Origin: Methylumidiphilus sp963753955
Lineage (GTDB): Bacteria; Pseudomonadota; Gammaproteobacteria; Methylococcales; Methylococcaceae
DNA length: 64,000 bases
Assembly (NCBI GenBank): GCA_963753955.1
Contig: CAVWEM010000007.1
Location: forward strand, 1 to 64,000
Direction of reading: 5' to 3'
A model generated the notes under the pieces. The model was not told the origin of the DNA. It worked only from the letters and a program-made list of their open reading frames with translations, and did not search any database. Position 1 is the stretch's first letter. The number at the start of each line of letters is the position of its first letter. A program made the translations under genes and the position numbers. Shown here piece after piece: positions 63,716 through 64,000 of this stretch.

Positions 63716-64000
63716 GTGGTGAAGCTGCTTGAGCGCATTATCAGCCATCGCATTAAAATCATGCTTGGCAATCTTAAGTATCCCCGCAACCAGGCAGGAA
63801 CCGAAGTTGGGCATCGTGCTTTGCCCGCTGTCTTCCGGGTTTTACTAGCCACTGCATGCACGGTTACGGTAAGCGCTTGCGTAACGCCTCTAACCTTGGG
63901 CCTCATGGTCAGTGACTATAACCAGGCCGTCCTAGAAGCCATGAGCAGACAGCTTTTGGTCAATATATCAAATGCCCGCCATCACCAACCCCTGCAGTTC
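63716..64000 (+). CDS. lipoprotein, partial (runs past the right window edge)
   Basis: The frame stays open from GTG 63716 (or GTG 63719, ATG 63764) to the end of the window, 95 codons. It contains a hydrophobic segment with a possible lipobox (VTVSACVTP), then LGLMVSDYNQAVLEAMSRQL and LVNISNARHHQPLQF. The last part aligns by eye with the mature start of the lipoprotein at 61100. A basic segment before the hydrophobic stretch makes the exact start uncertain. Confidence 0.6.
   Translation, partial: MVKLLERIISHRIKIMLGNLKYPRNQAGTEVGHRALPAVFRVLLATACTVTVSACVTPLTLGLMVSDYNQAVLEAMSRQLLVNISNARHHQPLQF

Noticed and set aside
62371..63906. 511-codon open frame on the minus strand
   Set aside because: Lies opposite the DUF2252 gene, whose motifs are clear on the plus strand; the minus frame has no recognisable domain and is a by-product of high GC.
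1..64000. tRNA, rRNA or known riboswitch
   Set aside because: Intergenic stretches were read on both strands; nothing with a convincing cloverleaf, rRNA core or riboswitch consensus was seen. A covariance-model scan would be decisive.

Overview
The window looks like a chromosomal segment of a GC-rich aerobic gammaproteobacterial methanotroph, most likely in the Methylococcus/Methylomagnum part of Methylococcaceae. The strongest evidence is a gene run matching the bacterial sterol C-4 demethylation pair (SdmB, SdmA) followed by an RND / periplasmic binding protein / TatT set like the sterol transporters BstA, BstB and BstC described in Methylococcus capsulatus. Remnants of a second N-type ATP synthase and an LCIB-type carbonic anhydrase fit this lineage. 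No rRNA, tRNA, CRISPR array or prophage was seen, so the taxonomic call is an inference.

Layout. 1-5.2 kb: 3' part of a Tad/Flp pilus cluster (tadZ, cpaF, tadB, tadC, a methyltransferase-like membrane gene, tadD). 5.3-9.2 kb: gamma-carbonic anhydrase, a LemA/GIDE pair and a PilZ protein. 9.2-13.4 kb: minus-strand histidine operon hisB-(nnrU)-hisH-hisA-hisF-hisI-hisE. 13.7-17.2 kb: radical SAM protein, orphan CcdA-like antitoxin, and an orphan atpF-atpA pair without the rest of an ATP synthase. 17.4-20.9 kb: pqiA-pqiA-pqiB-pqiC lipid-transport operon. 21-24.5 kb: a stand-alone type IIG restriction-methylation protein. 24.6-31.8 kb: the sterol cluster. 31.9-33.7 kb: O-methyltransferase and lytic transglycosylase.

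34-45.8 kb is a co-oriented, tightly packed membrane-transport cluster that I cannot match to a described system. It holds a P1B-like ATPase without the usual CPC motif, a second P-type ATPase that has lost its phosphorylation and dephosphorylation motifs, several small membrane proteins, an EcsC-like protein, two CaCA cation/proton exchangers and an outer-membrane lipoprotein. It is the best candidate here for an undescribed system. 46-50 kb has an LCIB-type and a Tat-exported beta-type carbonic anhydrase flanking a sulfatase. 50-64 kb is rich in envelope genes: lipoproteins, a 2H/HAD fusion, a DUF3313-patatin-barrel run, an octaheme cytochrome with HEAT and TPR repeats, and two related lipoproteins flanking a DUF2252 gene.

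Two features cut across the window. First, apparent frameshifts are concentrated in a few places (0.5-3.2, 27.6-31.2, 34.9-36.9 and 42.5-43.1 kb) and mostly hit membrane-protein genes; the coding signal continues in another frame, so sequence error is at least as likely as decay. Second, several dispersed palindromic repeat families are present, and copies lie in frame inside at least three coding regions.
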